DNA of 64,000 nucleotides from contig NZ_SODF01000001.1 in the NCBI RefSeq assembly GCF_004365875.1, positions 868,001 through 932,000 on the forward strand, written 5' to 3'. The notes beneath the pieces are model-generated. The model had not been told where the DNA came from and made no database searches. It worked only from the letters and a program-made list of their open reading frames with translations. This stretch comes from Kribbella kalugense (GTDB lineage Bacteria; Actinomycetota; Actinomycetes; Propionibacteriales; Kribbellaceae). The position numbers were made by a program, and so were the translations under genes. This document shows, one piece after another, positions 1 to 7,969 of the stretch; position 1 is the first letter of the stretch; every line of letters starts with the position of its first letter.

Positions 1-222
1 CACATCAGCCACTCGTCGTCCTGGCTGTGGACTGCTGTCCCGATACCCCGGTCGGCTGTGCGTAACGAACCGCATGCCGTACCGAGCAGCCGCCTCGGCC
101 ACAGGCTCCAGCGCCATCGCCACGCCAGGCGTGCCGTGATGCATCACCAGCGGCCGCCCGCCGGCCGGCCCCTCAACGAGGTACTCCAGGACCCGCCCGT
201 CAGAAAGCTCAAGTCGCTCCAC
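1..222 (-). CDS. Alpha/beta hydrolase, N-terminal part (runs off left edge)
   Basis: Reading the minus strand from a GTG at 222 gives 74 codons open to the window edge. The translation has the start of an alpha/beta hydrolase fold: a strand followed by MHHGTPG (residues 27-33), the oxyanion-hole HG motif, and then a second strand ending in THSRPGYRDS, the usual place of the Asp/Gly-rich turn after strand beta4. The nucleophile elbow and catalytic Asp/His lie outside the window. An AGGA stretch about 10 bases upstream of the GTG is a plausible ribosome site. The substrate cannot be inferred. Only the N-terminal quarter is visible, so the family call rests on these motifs. Confidence 0.7.
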   Translation of the reverse strand, partial: MERLELSDGRVLEYLVEGPAGGRPLVMHHGTPGVAMALEPVAEAAARYGMRFVTHSRPGYRDSSPQPGRRVADV

Positions 223-291
223 ATCCCAGATCCTAGAAGCCCAGGATGTACCTTCCTAGCCGAAGCCCACGTTCGAGCGCCTGGAGGTCCT

Positions 292-699
292 GTGTCGACC
301 GAGTCAACGAAACCTCGCCAGCAGCACCACCCGGTGGTACTTGCCCATGAGGCGGCGCGTGCCGCCAGTGTGCAGGTGCGGATCGCCGACGCGATCACGG
401 CCTTCGCCGGCTCGATGGGGTTCGTCTACGCCCACGTCGTGGTGTTCGCGGTCTGGATGTTGTTCATCGAGGGCAGTCCCTGGCCGACGCTGACCCTGAT
501 CGTGTCGCTCGAAGCGATCTTCCTGTCCACCTTCGTGATGATCGGCCAGAACCGGCAGGCGGCGTTCCAGCAGGCGAAGGCCGACCACGACTTCAACGAG
601 TCGGAGCTGGAACTGAAGACCAACACCCAGCTGACCCGCGAGATCCACGCCCTCACCACCGAACTCCACCGCCGCCTGGTAGCAGAGAAGACAGACTGA
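292..699 (+). CDS. DUF1003 family small membrane protein
   Basis: This 135-residue protein matches the DUF1003 pattern: a short cytoplasmic N-terminus (ADAITAFAGSMGFVYAHVVVF), two closely spaced transmembrane helices (about residues 40-60 and 65-85) with the family signature VSLEAIFLSTFVMIGQNRQA, and a charged helical C-terminus. The family is widespread, sits in the cytoplasmic membrane and has no settled biochemical role. The GTG at 292 is chosen because GGAGG lies 6 bases upstream; the open frame extends farther upstream, but that part has no family similarity. It is divergent from the hydrolase fragment at the left edge and is followed by a strong hairpin. Confidence 0.85.
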   Translation: MSTESTKPRQQHHPVVLAHEAARAASVQVRIADAITAFAGSMGFVYAHVVVFAVWMLFIEGSPWPTLTLIVSLEAIFLSTFVMIGQNRQAAFQQAKADHDFNESELELKTNTQLTREIHALTTELHRRLVAEKTD

Positions 700-703
700 C
701 GAC

Positions 704-724
704 AGGCCCGGCGAACTCGGGCCT
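704..724 (+). terminator. Intrinsic terminator-like hairpin
   Basis: Perfect 7-bp stem AGGCCCG/CGGGCCT with a 7-base loop, starting 4 bases after the stop of the DUF1003 gene. There is no T-run, as is common in high-GC actinobacteria. Confidence 0.6.
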
Positions 725-841
725 AATGGCCTGTGGTTCGGGCCTTTCGGTGCGTAGTCGCGGCGGTGCCGCGGGCCAAGAATCGAACCATCACCGTTCA
801 ACTCTTGGCAGCCGCGCCTCGCGGCTCGAAAGGAACCGATC

Positions 842-1426
842 ATGCGCCGCAAGACGTTCGACGCGCTGCTCACCTCCGCCGGGCTTGTCCTCGCGATCGT
901 CCTGGTCGCGGCGGGTGGCCTGTTGCTGTGGGCACACAACTTCGTCGACAACCAGGTTCAGAGTCAGCTCGCCGCCCAGAAGATCTTCTTCCCCAAAGCG
1001 GGCAGTGACTCGCTCAACGACCCGGCGGTCAAGCCGTACCTTTCCCAGTACGCCGGCCAGCAACTGGTGACCGGCGCTCAGGCCGAGGCCTACGCCAACC
1101 ACTTCATCGCCGTCCACATCAACGAGCTGGCCGGTGGCAAGACCTACTCGCAACTGTCCGCGGAGGCGCAGGCCAACCCCAACGACACCAAGCTCGCCGG
1201 CCAGGTCCAGACCGTGTTCCGCGGTGAGACGCTGCGCGGCCTGCTGCTCAACGCCTACGCCTTCGGGAAGATGGGGCAGATCGCCCTGATCGCCGCCATC
1301 ACCGCGTTCGCGGCGGCCGGACTCCTGCTGGCGCTGTCGCTCCTCGGCTATGCCCACCTCCGCCGGGTTCCGGTCGAGGCCGAGGTCATGCCGAGGCTGA
1401 CCGGAGCGGTTCCCCACACCGCCTAA
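842..1426 (+). CDS. Conserved membrane protein with two flanking helices
   Basis: This 194-residue protein has one transmembrane helix at residues 10-31, an extracytoplasmic-looking middle of about 105 residues rich in Gln, Asn and Ala, and a second helix at about residues 138-165. That hairpin-with-large-loop topology is seen in many uncharacterised actinobacterial proteins. I recognise no catalytic motif and assign no function. The ATG at 842 has AAGGA 7 bases upstream. It stands alone between two terminator-like hairpins, so it is probably monocistronic. Confidence 0.7.
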   Translation: MRRKTFDALLTSAGLVLAIVLVAAGGLLLWAHNFVDNQVQSQLAAQKIFFPKAGSDSLNDPAVKPYLSQYAGQQLVTGAQAEAYANHFIAVHINELAGGKTYSQLSAEAQANPNDTKLAGQVQTVFRGETLRGLLLNAYAFGKMGQIALIAAITAFAAAGLLLALSLLGYAHLRRVPVEAEVMPRLTGAVPHTA

Positions 1427-1442
1427 CCGGGCAGAAACGAAC

Positions 1443-1465
1443 CGCCGGCCCATCCCGGGCCGGCG
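1443..1465. terminator. Bidirectional terminator hairpin
   Basis: Perfect 9-bp stem CGCCGGCCC/GGGCCGGCG with a 5-base loop, followed by a T-rich stretch. It sits between two convergent genes (stops at 1426 and 1481) and can serve both. Confidence 0.7.
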
Positions 1466-1480
1466 TTTCGTCGTTCCAAC

Positions 1481-2497
1481 TCAGGCCGCTCCAGCAGTCC
1501 GCCTTGCGCCTTGCGCTCGAAGGCTCAGGTAGCAGAGCCCGGCCAGCGGCACAGGCGCCCAGAACTGCAGCAGGCGCCAGGACAGAACGGCGAGTACGGC
1601 GGTCTCGGTCGGGACGCCGAAGCCGAAGAGGCTCGAGACGGCGATGCCCTCGACCACTCCGATGCCACCAGGAGTCAGCGGCAGTACGGCGGCCAGGTTC
1701 GCAGCGCAGTACGCGAGCAGCAACGGGATGGGGTGGATCGGCTCGCCGTAGGCGGCGAGGAAGGTCCAGAGGACGGCGGCATCGAGAAGCCAGTTCAGCG
1801 TCGCCCAGACGAGGAACGCTTTGAGGACGTGCTGGTCGGACAGGACGTCACGCAGCCGGAGCGCGACCGTTGCGATCCACGGCCGGACACGGTGGGGGAG
1901 TCGTTGCAGGATCGCGCGGAGGAGACGTCCGGCGTACCGCTCGAGGTTGGATCGCTCGCGGATGGCGAGTACGCCGCAGGCCAAGGCGACCAGGCCGATC
2001 AGGAACATGACCAGGTACGCCGTAGTTGCCTCACGCAAGAACACCGCAGGGATCGACGTCAACCAGGCGAGCAGCACCAGCGCGAGCGGCGAACCGATCG
2101 CCTCGGCCGTGACGGTCGCCGTCACGTTCGTCGGCTGCGCACCGCCCATGACGAGCAACCGGAAGCGGAGAGCAGTCGCCGTTGCGGCACCACCGGGTAC
2201 GACGTGACTCACGCCGTACCCAGTCAGATCGGAGCGCAGGATCCAGTTGAAGTGGACGTGCTGTTTACCCAGCAGGGCACGGCTGAAGAGCGAGTAGCAG
2301 ACCAGACTTCCCGCTTCGAGCACGACGGCGGTGACCACCCAGGCCGGATTGAGCTCCGAGACACGGTGGAGGGACTCCCGGGCCAGGGCGAGCTTCGGCA
2401 GGACGATGTACTCGACCACCGCGAACAGGATCACCAACGACACAGCCGTCCAGACCCGCCGGTACCAGGCCGGCCGAGCTCGGATCGCAGTATCCAT
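1481..2497 (-). CDS. Flippase-like membrane protein (LPG_synthase_TM / UPF0104, YbhN type)
   Basis: This 338-residue polytopic protein has about eight hydrophobic helices. It carries the family landmarks: GYGVSHVVPGGAATATALRF near residue 95 and LPLTPGGIGVVEG near residue 280, the conserved Pro-Gly-Gly turns of the lysylphosphatidylglycerol synthetase transmembrane domain. Related proteins are fused to aminoacyl-phosphatidylglycerol synthases or stand alone as lipid or polyprenyl-linked substrate flippases. Here no C-terminal synthetase domain is present, so lipid-linked transport is the likely role, with substrate unknown. The ATG at 2497 is preferred over a GTG at 2506 because GGGAGGGAG then lies 8 bases upstream of the start. 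Confidence 0.8.
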   Translation of the reverse strand: MDTAIRARPAWYRRVWTAVSLVILFAVVEYIVLPKLALARESLHRVSELNPAWVVTAVVLEAGSLVCYSLFSRALLGKQHVHFNWILRSDLTGYGVSHVVPGGAATATALRFRLLVMGGAQPTNVTATVTAEAIGSPLALVLLAWLTSIPAVFLREATTAYLVMFLIGLVALACGVLAIRERSNLERYAGRLLRAILQRLPHRVRPWIATVALRLRDVLSDQHVLKAFLVWATLNWLLDAAVLWTFLAAYGEPIHPIPLLLAYCAANLAAVLPLTPGGIGVVEGIAVSSLFGFGVPTETAVLAVLSWRLLQFWAPVPLAGLCYLSLRAQGARRTAGAA

Positions 2498-2732
2498 CGG
2501 TCGCACTCCCTCCCGACACCAGTTTGCACTGCACCGTTTGGTCCCTGGGGAGCAGGACCTTGGACTCTGACCGCGGCGTCGCGGGCGGGCGATGCTGGAG
2601 TCACTGGGGGGATGTCGGTTCGCCGGGCGGATTCAGGAGGGGTGGTCACGGCTCGATCGTGGTCGCGGCGGCTCTGGTCCGGCGAGCCGGTGCATCCCAC
2701 CGAACACAGCTGTCGGAAGGATCTGAGCAGAG

Positions 2733-3332
2733 ATGAACAGCGAGTACGTCGTCCGGCTGGACGGCATTGTCGATCCAGGACAGGTGGGTGTCAGGGCGGC
2801 CCGTCTGGCCGAGCTGGCCCGCGAGGGAGTCCGGGTTCCGAGGGGTTTCGCGGTCACCGCGGAGGCTTACGGTGAGTTCGTCCGGGACGCCAGGCTGGCG
2901 CCCGAGATCGCGCTGATGGTTCGGCGGGTCCGGGCCGGTCGCGACCTGGTGATCGCCGCGGCAGAGATCCGGTCCGCCTTCTGCGAGGCTCCGATGCCCT
3001 CGACGGTGGTCGAAGAGATCCTCGAGGCCTATCGGGAGCTTGGTGGCGACGGCACGGAGGTCGCCGTACGGTGCAGCCCGGTGACTTCTGACGATGCTGT
3101 CCGGGACGACGTCTTCCTGCACCTCAGCACGGGAGCCGAGGTCGTGGCCGCCTGCCGGCGATGCTTCGCAGCGCTGTACAGCGCCGTTGCCCTCAGCAAC
3201 CGGGAGGCCGCGGGAGCCGACCAGCACCGGGCCGTGATGCCGGTGACCGTACAACGGATGCCCCAGGTCGGCAGCTACGCAATCCACGCCGAAGGTCCTG
3301 CGCTGGTCGGGACCGTGGTCCCTGGCGGATAG
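2733..3332 (+). CDS. Stand-alone PEP synthase/PPDK N-terminal (PEP/pyruvate-binding) domain, truncated
   Basis: The 199 residues resemble only the first part of phosphoenolpyruvate synthase or pyruvate phosphate dikinase: KAARLAEL-like start (here ARLAELAREGVRVPRGFAVT, residues 23-42), the core EVAVRCSPVTSDDA at about 109-122, and the following helix ending in FAALYSAVALSNREA. In full enzymes AVRSSATAEDLP at this place is followed by hundreds of residues including the swivelling phosphohistidine domain; here the frame ends shortly after VTVQRM. The Ser-Ser pair is replaced by Cys-Ser and the FAGQ loop is lost, so catalysis is doubtful. It lies 70 bp ahead of a DevR-like regulator in the same direction. 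PPDK genes also occur beside oxygen-stress regulators in streptomycetes (family knowledge), which suggests a regulatory or binding role here. The start is the ATG at 2733. Confidence 0.65.
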   Translation: MNSEYVVRLDGIVDPGQVGVRAARLAELAREGVRVPRGFAVTAEAYGEFVRDARLAPEIALMVRRVRAGRDLVIAAAEIRSAFCEAPMPSTVVEEILEAYRELGGDGTEVAVRCSPVTSDDAVRDDVFLHLSTGAEVVAACRRCFAALYSAVALSNREAAGADQHRAVMPVTVQRMPQVGSYAIHAEGPALVGTVVPGG

Positions 3333-3401
3333 CGTGGTGGAGCGGGATGCTGGGGAGCGCCGGTCCGGGTGGGGTACGGCGTGGAGCCGAAGGAGATGGC
3401 G

Positions 3402-4055
3402 ATGACGATCAAGGTGTTCCTGCTCGACGATCACGAGGTGGTGCGGCTGGGGCTGCACCAGCTGCTCGACGCGGAGCCGGACATCGAGGTCGTCGGTGAC
3501 GCCTCGACCGCGGCGGAGGCGATCGCGCGGATACCCGCCGTACGCCCGGACGTCGCGGTTCTGGACGTCCGGCTGCCTGACGGTGACGGGATCACGGTGT
3601 GCCGGGAGATTCGCTCCTTGATGGATGAACCGCCGGCCTGCCTGATGCTGACCTCGTTCTCCGACGACGAGGCGTTGTTCACCGCGATCATGGCCGGCGC
3701 CGCCGGGTACCTGCTGAAGCAGATCCACGGTCAGGCGCTGGTCGAGGCGGTACGCCGTCTTGCCGCCGGCGAGTCGCTGCTGGACCCGAGCATGACCGTC
3801 AAGGTCCTGGAACGCCTTCGGCACCCTACTCAGGCCGAGGATCCGCGGTATGCCTCATTGACCGAGCAGGAACGCCGCATCCTCGCCGAGATCGCCGAGG
3901 GAAAGACGAACCGGCAGATTGCCCAGTCCCTCTTCCTCGCCGAGAAGACGGTCAAGAACTACGTCTCGTCCCTGCTCCGCAAACTCAACCTGGAACGCCG
4001 CACCGAGGCCGCCGTCTTCGCCATCGAACACACGAAGAAGCAACCTCGGGCGTAG
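3402..4055 (+). CDS. devR: DevR/DosR-like NarL-family response regulator
   Basis: The 217-residue protein begins TIKVFLLDDHEVVRLGLHQL, followed by a receiver with phospho-acceptor Asp in VAVLDVRLPDGDG and switch residues in MLTSF and the Lys of YLLKQIHG. The C-terminus is a LuxR helix-turn-helix with LAEKTVKNYVSSLLRKL and the RRTEAAVFA tail, which together are close to mycobacterial DevR/DosR rather than to a generic NarL protein. By family it would activate genes under low oxygen, nitric oxide or carbon monoxide after phosphotransfer from a DevS kinase, and such a kinase is encoded at 5679-7430. The ATG at 3402 is preferred because AAGGAG lies 7 bases upstream; an ATG six bases earlier has no spacing. 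The symbol is by similarity. Confidence 0.85.
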   Translation: MTIKVFLLDDHEVVRLGLHQLLDAEPDIEVVGDASTAAEAIARIPAVRPDVAVLDVRLPDGDGITVCREIRSLMDEPPACLMLTSFSDDEALFTAIMAGAAGYLLKQIHGQALVEAVRRLAAGESLLDPSMTVKVLERLRHPTQAEDPRYASLTEQERRILAEIAEGKTNRQIAQSLFLAEKTVKNYVSSLLRKLNLERRTEAAVFAIEHTKKQPRA

Positions 4056-4064
4056 TGCGGCAGG

Positions 4065-4616
4065 TCAGCCGAGGTAGTAGTCGGCCGGCTGGTTGGGGCG
4101 GTGCCAGGTGCTGCGTTGGGTGGCCTGGATGGCGGCGCCGATGTCGGCGGCCCACGCGCGGACCTTGGCCCAGTCACGGAAGTCGCCGGACAGGCTGCCG
4201 GTAGCGAGTCGGCGGGCCAGGAAACCGGTGGCCGTTTCTGGTTCGAGGCGACCTGCGAAGGTGACCGCGGGTGTCGCACCGATCTCGTGAGCGAGGCGGC
4301 GGACGGCCGCCGGCATGGCCTGGTCCTGGTCCACGTCGGGGCCGACCGGGCCGCTGTGGAACAGCCAGACCTGGCGTTTGCGGAGCTCGTCGACGTTGTG
4401 GCTGAGGAACCGGACCGCCTCTCGTCGCCACCGGCGCAGGTAGAGCGCGCTGCCGAGCACAACAGCGTCGTACGACGTGATGTCGTTGACCCGCGCGACG
4501 TCGAGGACGTCGACCGTCTGCCCGTGGGAACGGAGCTCGTCGCCGATTGCCTCGGCGATGCCGGCAGTCGCGCCGGCCTTGGTGGCGTAGGCGACCAGCA
4601 CCTTCTTGGACATCAT
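4065..4616 (-). CDS. Flavodoxin-domain protein
   Basis: The 183-residue protein starts MMSKKVLVAYATKAGATAGIAEAIG, the FMN phosphate-binding loop of flavodoxins (T-K-A-G-A-T), followed by YDAVVLGSALYLRRW and the WLFHSGPVG strand, matching the flavodoxin/HemG-like group of about 170-190 residues. It binds FMN and would act as a soluble electron carrier or small oxidoreductase. The ATG at 4616 overlaps the TGA of the upstream nitroreductase gene by ATGA, so the two are translationally coupled. It converges on devR with a 9-bp gap. Proteins of this type are often found in DosR-type regulons, which fits the neighbours. Confidence 0.85.
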   Translation of the reverse strand: MMSKKVLVAYATKAGATAGIAEAIGDELRSHGQTVDVLDVARVNDITSYDAVVLGSALYLRRWRREAVRFLSHNVDELRKRQVWLFHSGPVGPDVDQDQAMPAAVRRLAHEIGATPAVTFAGRLEPETATGFLARRLATGSLSGDFRDWAKVRAWAADIGAAIQATQRSTWHRPNQPADYYLG

Positions 4617-5584
4617 GACGGATCCCTCGGGAGGAAGTCGGCGAGCGGCCGGCGGGCGGTGCCGTCGTGCGGGTGATTGTGGCCGAAACGGATGACCATG
4701 TGGGCGTGCCCCTGCTGCTGGGTGAGGCTCTGCACCTCGCGGCGCAGGTCGTCGAACTCGAGCGGCTGGTTGAGGAACGACGCGCTCAGACCGGCCCGGG
4801 TGGCGGTCAGCAGGACTCGCTCGAGCGCGGCACCGGCCGCGACCTGGTCGGCCGGCTTGTCCGAGGACGTGGAGAGTACGGCGAGCGCCGGGTGCGGCTC
4901 GAACTTGCCGATCGGACGCAGGTGATCGTCCGGCCGAGTAGCCAGGTCGCGGACGGGCGAGGGGTAGCTGGCAGCTCGCGGTCCGAGGGCCGAGCTGGGG
5001 ATGCCGTCGGTTGCCCGCTCGCCGCCGACCCACCGGGCCCGTTCCGTCCGGCGGTGCCAGTCGCCGATCTCGCGCAGGTCGGTGTCGAGCACCAGGTCGA
5101 GGACCGCGCGGACGTCGTCCTGCTCGAGCCAGTTGAGCTCGGCGCCCTCGGCGTACGCCGCCTGCATCAACTGCACGCGGAGCTGCTCCGACACCGACGT
5201 CGCATCGGTCGGATTCCGGTCGGTGTGGCGGTGCGGGATCTCTTCGGCGAGATCGCACAGGCTCTCGTTCCGGGCTCCGGCGGGTTCGAGGACGACGCGG
5301 GCGAGCAGATCGGGTTCCTCCGGGTACGGCGCGAGTCCGAACCAGGTGCCGTACCCGAGGCTCTCGGCCGCGCACCGCAGGTTGAAGGTCGCGGCGCCGG
5401 CCGCGATCCGCATCGCGCGGCCGGTCGGGTCCTCGGCGGGCAGCGTGCGTGATCCGTCCAGATAGACGTCGATCACCTGACCGTCGACCTCGAACCGCCA
5501 AGGCTGGGTGTTGTGCATGCTCGGCGCGGCGACCGCCGCCGCGAGCAGGATGTCGAGGTCCCTGATCGGGAGTTTCTCGGACAC
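4613..5584 (-). CDS. acg: Acg-like FMN-binding nitroreductase-family protein
   Basis: The 323-residue protein shows the Acg subgroup of the nitroreductase fold: ILLAAAVAAPSMHNTQPWRFEV near residue 12 (the FMN-contacting SxHNTQPW motif), the RHTDRNPTDA segment near 138 and the SASFLNQPLEF stretch near 270. Mycobacterial Acg (Rv2032) belongs to the DosR regulon and is thought to bind and sequester FMN rather than reduce nitro compounds. That role is family knowledge and is inferred here from the neighbours: DevR-like regulator, DevS-like kinase, flavodoxin and PPOX proteins. It precedes and overlaps the flavodoxin gene. The leader contains a candidate DevR site. The symbol is by similarity. Confidence 0.8.
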   Translation of the reverse strand: MSEKLPIRDLDILLAAAVAAPSMHNTQPWRFEVDGQVIDVYLDGSRTLPAEDPTGRAMRIAAGAATFNLRCAAESLGYGTWFGLAPYPEEPDLLARVVLEPAGARNESLCDLAEEIPHRHTDRNPTDATSVSEQLRVQLMQAAYAEGAELNWLEQDDVRAVLDLVLDTDLREIGDWHRRTERARWVGGERATDGIPSSALGPRAASYPSPVRDLATRPDDHLRPIGKFEPHPALAVLSTSSDKPADQVAAGAALERVLLTATRAGLSASFLNQPLEFDDLRREVQSLTQQQGHAHMVIRFGHNHPHDGTARRPLADFLPRDPS

Positions 5585-5640
5585 GGGGTGCTCCTCCCAC
5601 TGGTTTCCTTCAGCTTCGCCGGAAGGAGGTGGGTGGCGCT

Positions 5641-5660
5641 GCGGGCAAGAGTCCCGACCT
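5641..5660 (-). promoter_or_regulatory. Candidate DevR/DosR box upstream of the acg-like gene
   Basis: The core CGGGCAAGAGTCCC (5642-5655) agrees with about 10 of 14 positions of the DosR core GGGACTNNAGTCCC, with one half (AGTCCC) intact. It lies about 60-70 bp upstream of the acg-like start. The match is by eye only, and the left half is poor. Confidence 0.35.
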
Positions 5661-5678
5661 GGCAGGCCCTTCGGCTGT

Positions 5679-7430
5679 TTAGCTGTCGGCGAGTGGTGCG
5701 CGAAGCTCGACGATCGTGCCGTGCGGTGCGTTGTCGCTGACCTTTACCGCGCCACCGAGGGCCTGGGCGCGCTCGGTCAGGTTGCGCAGGCCGCTGCTGC
5801 GGTGCTGCTCGCCGATCCCGACACCGTTGTCGGTAACCCGTGCGACAACCTGGTCACCGTCGATGACGACCTCGACCTTCACGCTGGATGCCTGCGCATG
5901 GCGGACGACGTTGGACAGTGACTCCCGGACGGTGGCGAGGATCTGCGGTCGTACGGCGCCCGGCACCAGAGTGTCGATCGGTCCGGTGCAGACCAGCTGC
6001 GGCCGGAAGCCGAGCGCCTCGGCGTACTCCGTGACGAGCGCCTGCACGTCACCGCGGAGTGAACTCGAGTCGGGTGGCTGCTGGAGCTCGAAGATCGCCG
6101 CCCGGAGGTCGTGGATGGTGCTGTCGATGTCCTCGACCGCGCGACCGAGGCGTTCCCGGTGCTCGGGCTGCACCAGCCTGTGCATGCCCTGAAGCTGCAG
6201 GCCGGTCGCGAACAGCCGCTGGATGACGAGGTCGTGCAGGTCGCGGGCGATCCGGTCGCGGTCCTCGAGGACGACGAGCAGGTCGCGATCCCGTTGCGCC
6301 TGGGCACGCTCCATCGCCAGGGTGGCCTGGCCGGCGAACATCCGGACCAGGTCCGCACCTTCGGCGACCCGGGTGTCCGCGCCCTGTTCCATCGCTACGG
6401 CCAGGAGGCCGCCGGTACCGCTCGTACCGGCCGGCAGCGGAGCGATCGTCGCCCGGGCGAGATTCGTACTCTCCGGGAATTCGGTCAGCCCACCGGCGTC
6501 CTTGACGAGCTGCGCGAGATCCTCGATGACGATCTGATCGCCGCTGCTGGAGTGGAGCAGCTGAAGGACCGGGAGATCGGCCGGCATCCGATGGCCGACG
6601 TACTGCGTGAATTCCGCCGGCCCGTCGACCGCGCGGACGACCAACTCGTTGCCGTCAGCAAGGAGTACGGCGGCGACCTGGGCGCCCGCGACCTCGCGGG
6701 AGCGCTGCACGATCAGCTGGAGCGCCTGATCGGCGTCGTACTCGCCGAGCATCAGTTGGGTGATCTCGGCGGTCACCTCGTGCCAGCGCCGGCGTTGCTC
6801 GCTGTCGGCGTACAGCCTGGCGTTGTCGATCACGACGCCGGCCGCGGCGGCGAGGGCGGTGACGGTGCGTTCGTCGTCCTCGGTGAAGTCGGCGCCGCCG
6901 GTCTTCTCGGTCAGGTACAGGTTGCCGTAGGCGTGCTCACGGGTCCCGATCGGGACGCCGAGGAAGCTCTTCATCGGCGGGTGGTTCGTCGGGAAACCGT
7001 AGGACTTCGTGTGCTCGGCGAGGTCGTGCAGGCGGATCGGTTCGGGGTGCTCGATCAGCAGACCGAGGATGCCGTGGCCCTCGGGGTAGGGGCCGATGGC
7101 GGCGATCTCCTCGTCGGTCACGCCACGGGTGATGAAGCGGACCAGCCGCTTGCCGTCCGCGCCGACGACGCCGAGAGCGCCGTACCGGGCACCGGCGAGC
7201 TCGCAGGCCGCGGTCACGATCCGGTCCAGGGTGCTGTTCAAGTCGAGATCCGCACCGATGCCGACAACAGCGTCGAGGAGTGCCCGCAGCCGCTCCTGGG
7301 TGTCCATGATCTCGTCGACCCGGCCGAGCACCTCCTGTAGGAGGGCATCGAGACGCACCCGGGACAATCCTGCATACTCCAGCGCGCCTTCGTCCCAACC
7401 CCCACGCGCCGACCGCGAGTCTCCGGCCAC
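5679..7430 (-). CDS. devS: DevS/DosT-like two-GAF heme sensor histidine kinase
   Basis: The 583-residue kinase has GAF-A (about residues 55-205), GAF-B (about 225-375), a HisKA_3 helix with the phospho-acceptor His399 in RIARDLHDLVIQRLF, and a HATPase domain (RESLSNVVRHA, TDNGVGIG, GLRNLTERAQALGG). GAF-A holds GFPTNHPPMKSFLGVP with His150, the place of the DevS heme ligand His149, and His140 ten residues earlier as in DevS. The phospho-acceptor number also nearly equals DevS His395. This predicts a soluble heme sensor of oxygen, NO or CO, partnering the DevR-like regulator. The GTG at 7430 lies 19 bases after the PPOX stop; longer readings would overlap that gene in another frame and have no family similarity. 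Together with the PPOX gene it probably forms one transcript. The symbol is by similarity. Confidence 0.85.
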   Translation of the reverse strand: MAGDSRSARGGWDEGALEYAGLSRVRLDALLQEVLGRVDEIMDTQERLRALLDAVVGIGADLDLNSTLDRIVTAACELAGARYGALGVVGADGKRLVRFITRGVTDEEIAAIGPYPEGHGILGLLIEHPEPIRLHDLAEHTKSYGFPTNHPPMKSFLGVPIGTREHAYGNLYLTEKTGGADFTEDDERTVTALAAAAGVVIDNARLYADSEQRRRWHEVTAEITQLMLGEYDADQALQLIVQRSREVAGAQVAAVLLADGNELVVRAVDGPAEFTQYVGHRMPADLPVLQLLHSSSGDQIVIEDLAQLVKDAGGLTEFPESTNLARATIAPLPAGTSGTGGLLAVAMEQGADTRVAEGADLVRMFAGQATLAMERAQAQRDRDLLVVLEDRDRIARDLHDLVIQRLFATGLQLQGMHRLVQPEHRERLGRAVEDIDSTIHDLRAAIFELQQPPDSSSLRGDVQALVTEYAEALGFRPQLVCTGPIDTLVPGAVRPQILATVRESLSNVVRHAQASSVKVEVVIDGDQVVARVTDNGVGIGEQHRSSGLRNLTERAQALGGAVKVSDNAPHGTIVELRAPLADS

Positions 7431-7449
7431 AGCCCCACCGTACGCACCG

Positions 7450-7908
7450 TCACCGGGGTTGGGAACTCCCGGACCGGGGCCGCTGCGCCCACGGGACCAG
7501 GCGCCGGCCGTGGACAGACTCGATTCCGAGCCGGACCAGGTGCGGATCGTCGATCGACACCCACGAGTGCAGCGGCAGCGTACGGCACAACTCGCGCGCC
7601 TCGTCGCCGGTGACGACGGACAGGTGCCCGATCGCCGTGACGGTCCAGCCGACATGACGCTCGGAGTCCACGTCATCGGCCTCGAACGCGACCACGTCGC
7701 CCCGCTCGGCAGCCTGGAACTTGTCACCCCGTCCGGTGCTGAACACGATCGTGTCGTCGTCGAGGACGAAGTTGACCAGCCGGATGGCCGGCAGGCCGCC
7801 GTACGTGTAGACCAGCCGGCCGAGCGGAACCGTCCGGAGCCTGCTGAGGCACTCGGCCGGACCGAGGATCTGGAGCCTGGAGTGGTCGAACTGTTGAGTC
7901 GTGGTCAT
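7450..7908 (-). CDS. Pyridoxamine 5'-phosphate oxidase (PPOX)-family flavin-binding protein
   Basis: The 152-residue protein has the split-barrel PPOX fold: ECLSRLRTVPLGRLVYTYGGLPAIRLVNFVLDDDTIVFST, then GRGDKFQAAERGDVVAFEADDVD and the strand GWTVTAIGHLSVV. The family binds FMN or F420 and includes several small proteins of the mycobacterial DosR regulon. The substrate is unknown. The ATG at 7908 has AAGGAA 7 bases upstream and is favoured over an ATG 13 codons earlier. It is the first gene ahead of the devS-like kinase. A large inverted repeat upstream doubles as terminator of the hexosaminidase gene and contains a candidate DevR half-site pair. Confidence 0.8.
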   Translation of the reverse strand: MTTTQQFDHSRLQILGPAECLSRLRTVPLGRLVYTYGGLPAIRLVNFVLDDDTIVFSTGRGDKFQAAERGDVVAFEADDVDSERHVGWTVTAIGHLSVVTGDEARELCRTLPLHSWVSIDDPHLVRLGIESVHGRRLVPWAQRPRSGSSQPR

Positions 7909-7969
7909 CGGATGTTCCTTATGGACGCAGTGGTCCGTGGCGACCACCCTTCGACGATCGCTCGGCGAA

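Noticed and set aside
1511..2875. Long plus-strand reading frame across a membrane-protein gene
   Set aside because: It mirrors the minus-strand LPG_synthase_TM gene, has no family motif and a very charged, repetitive composition typical of GC-rich antisense frames. The same applies to 6111-7340, 12080-13312, 22046-23887 and 30312-31277.
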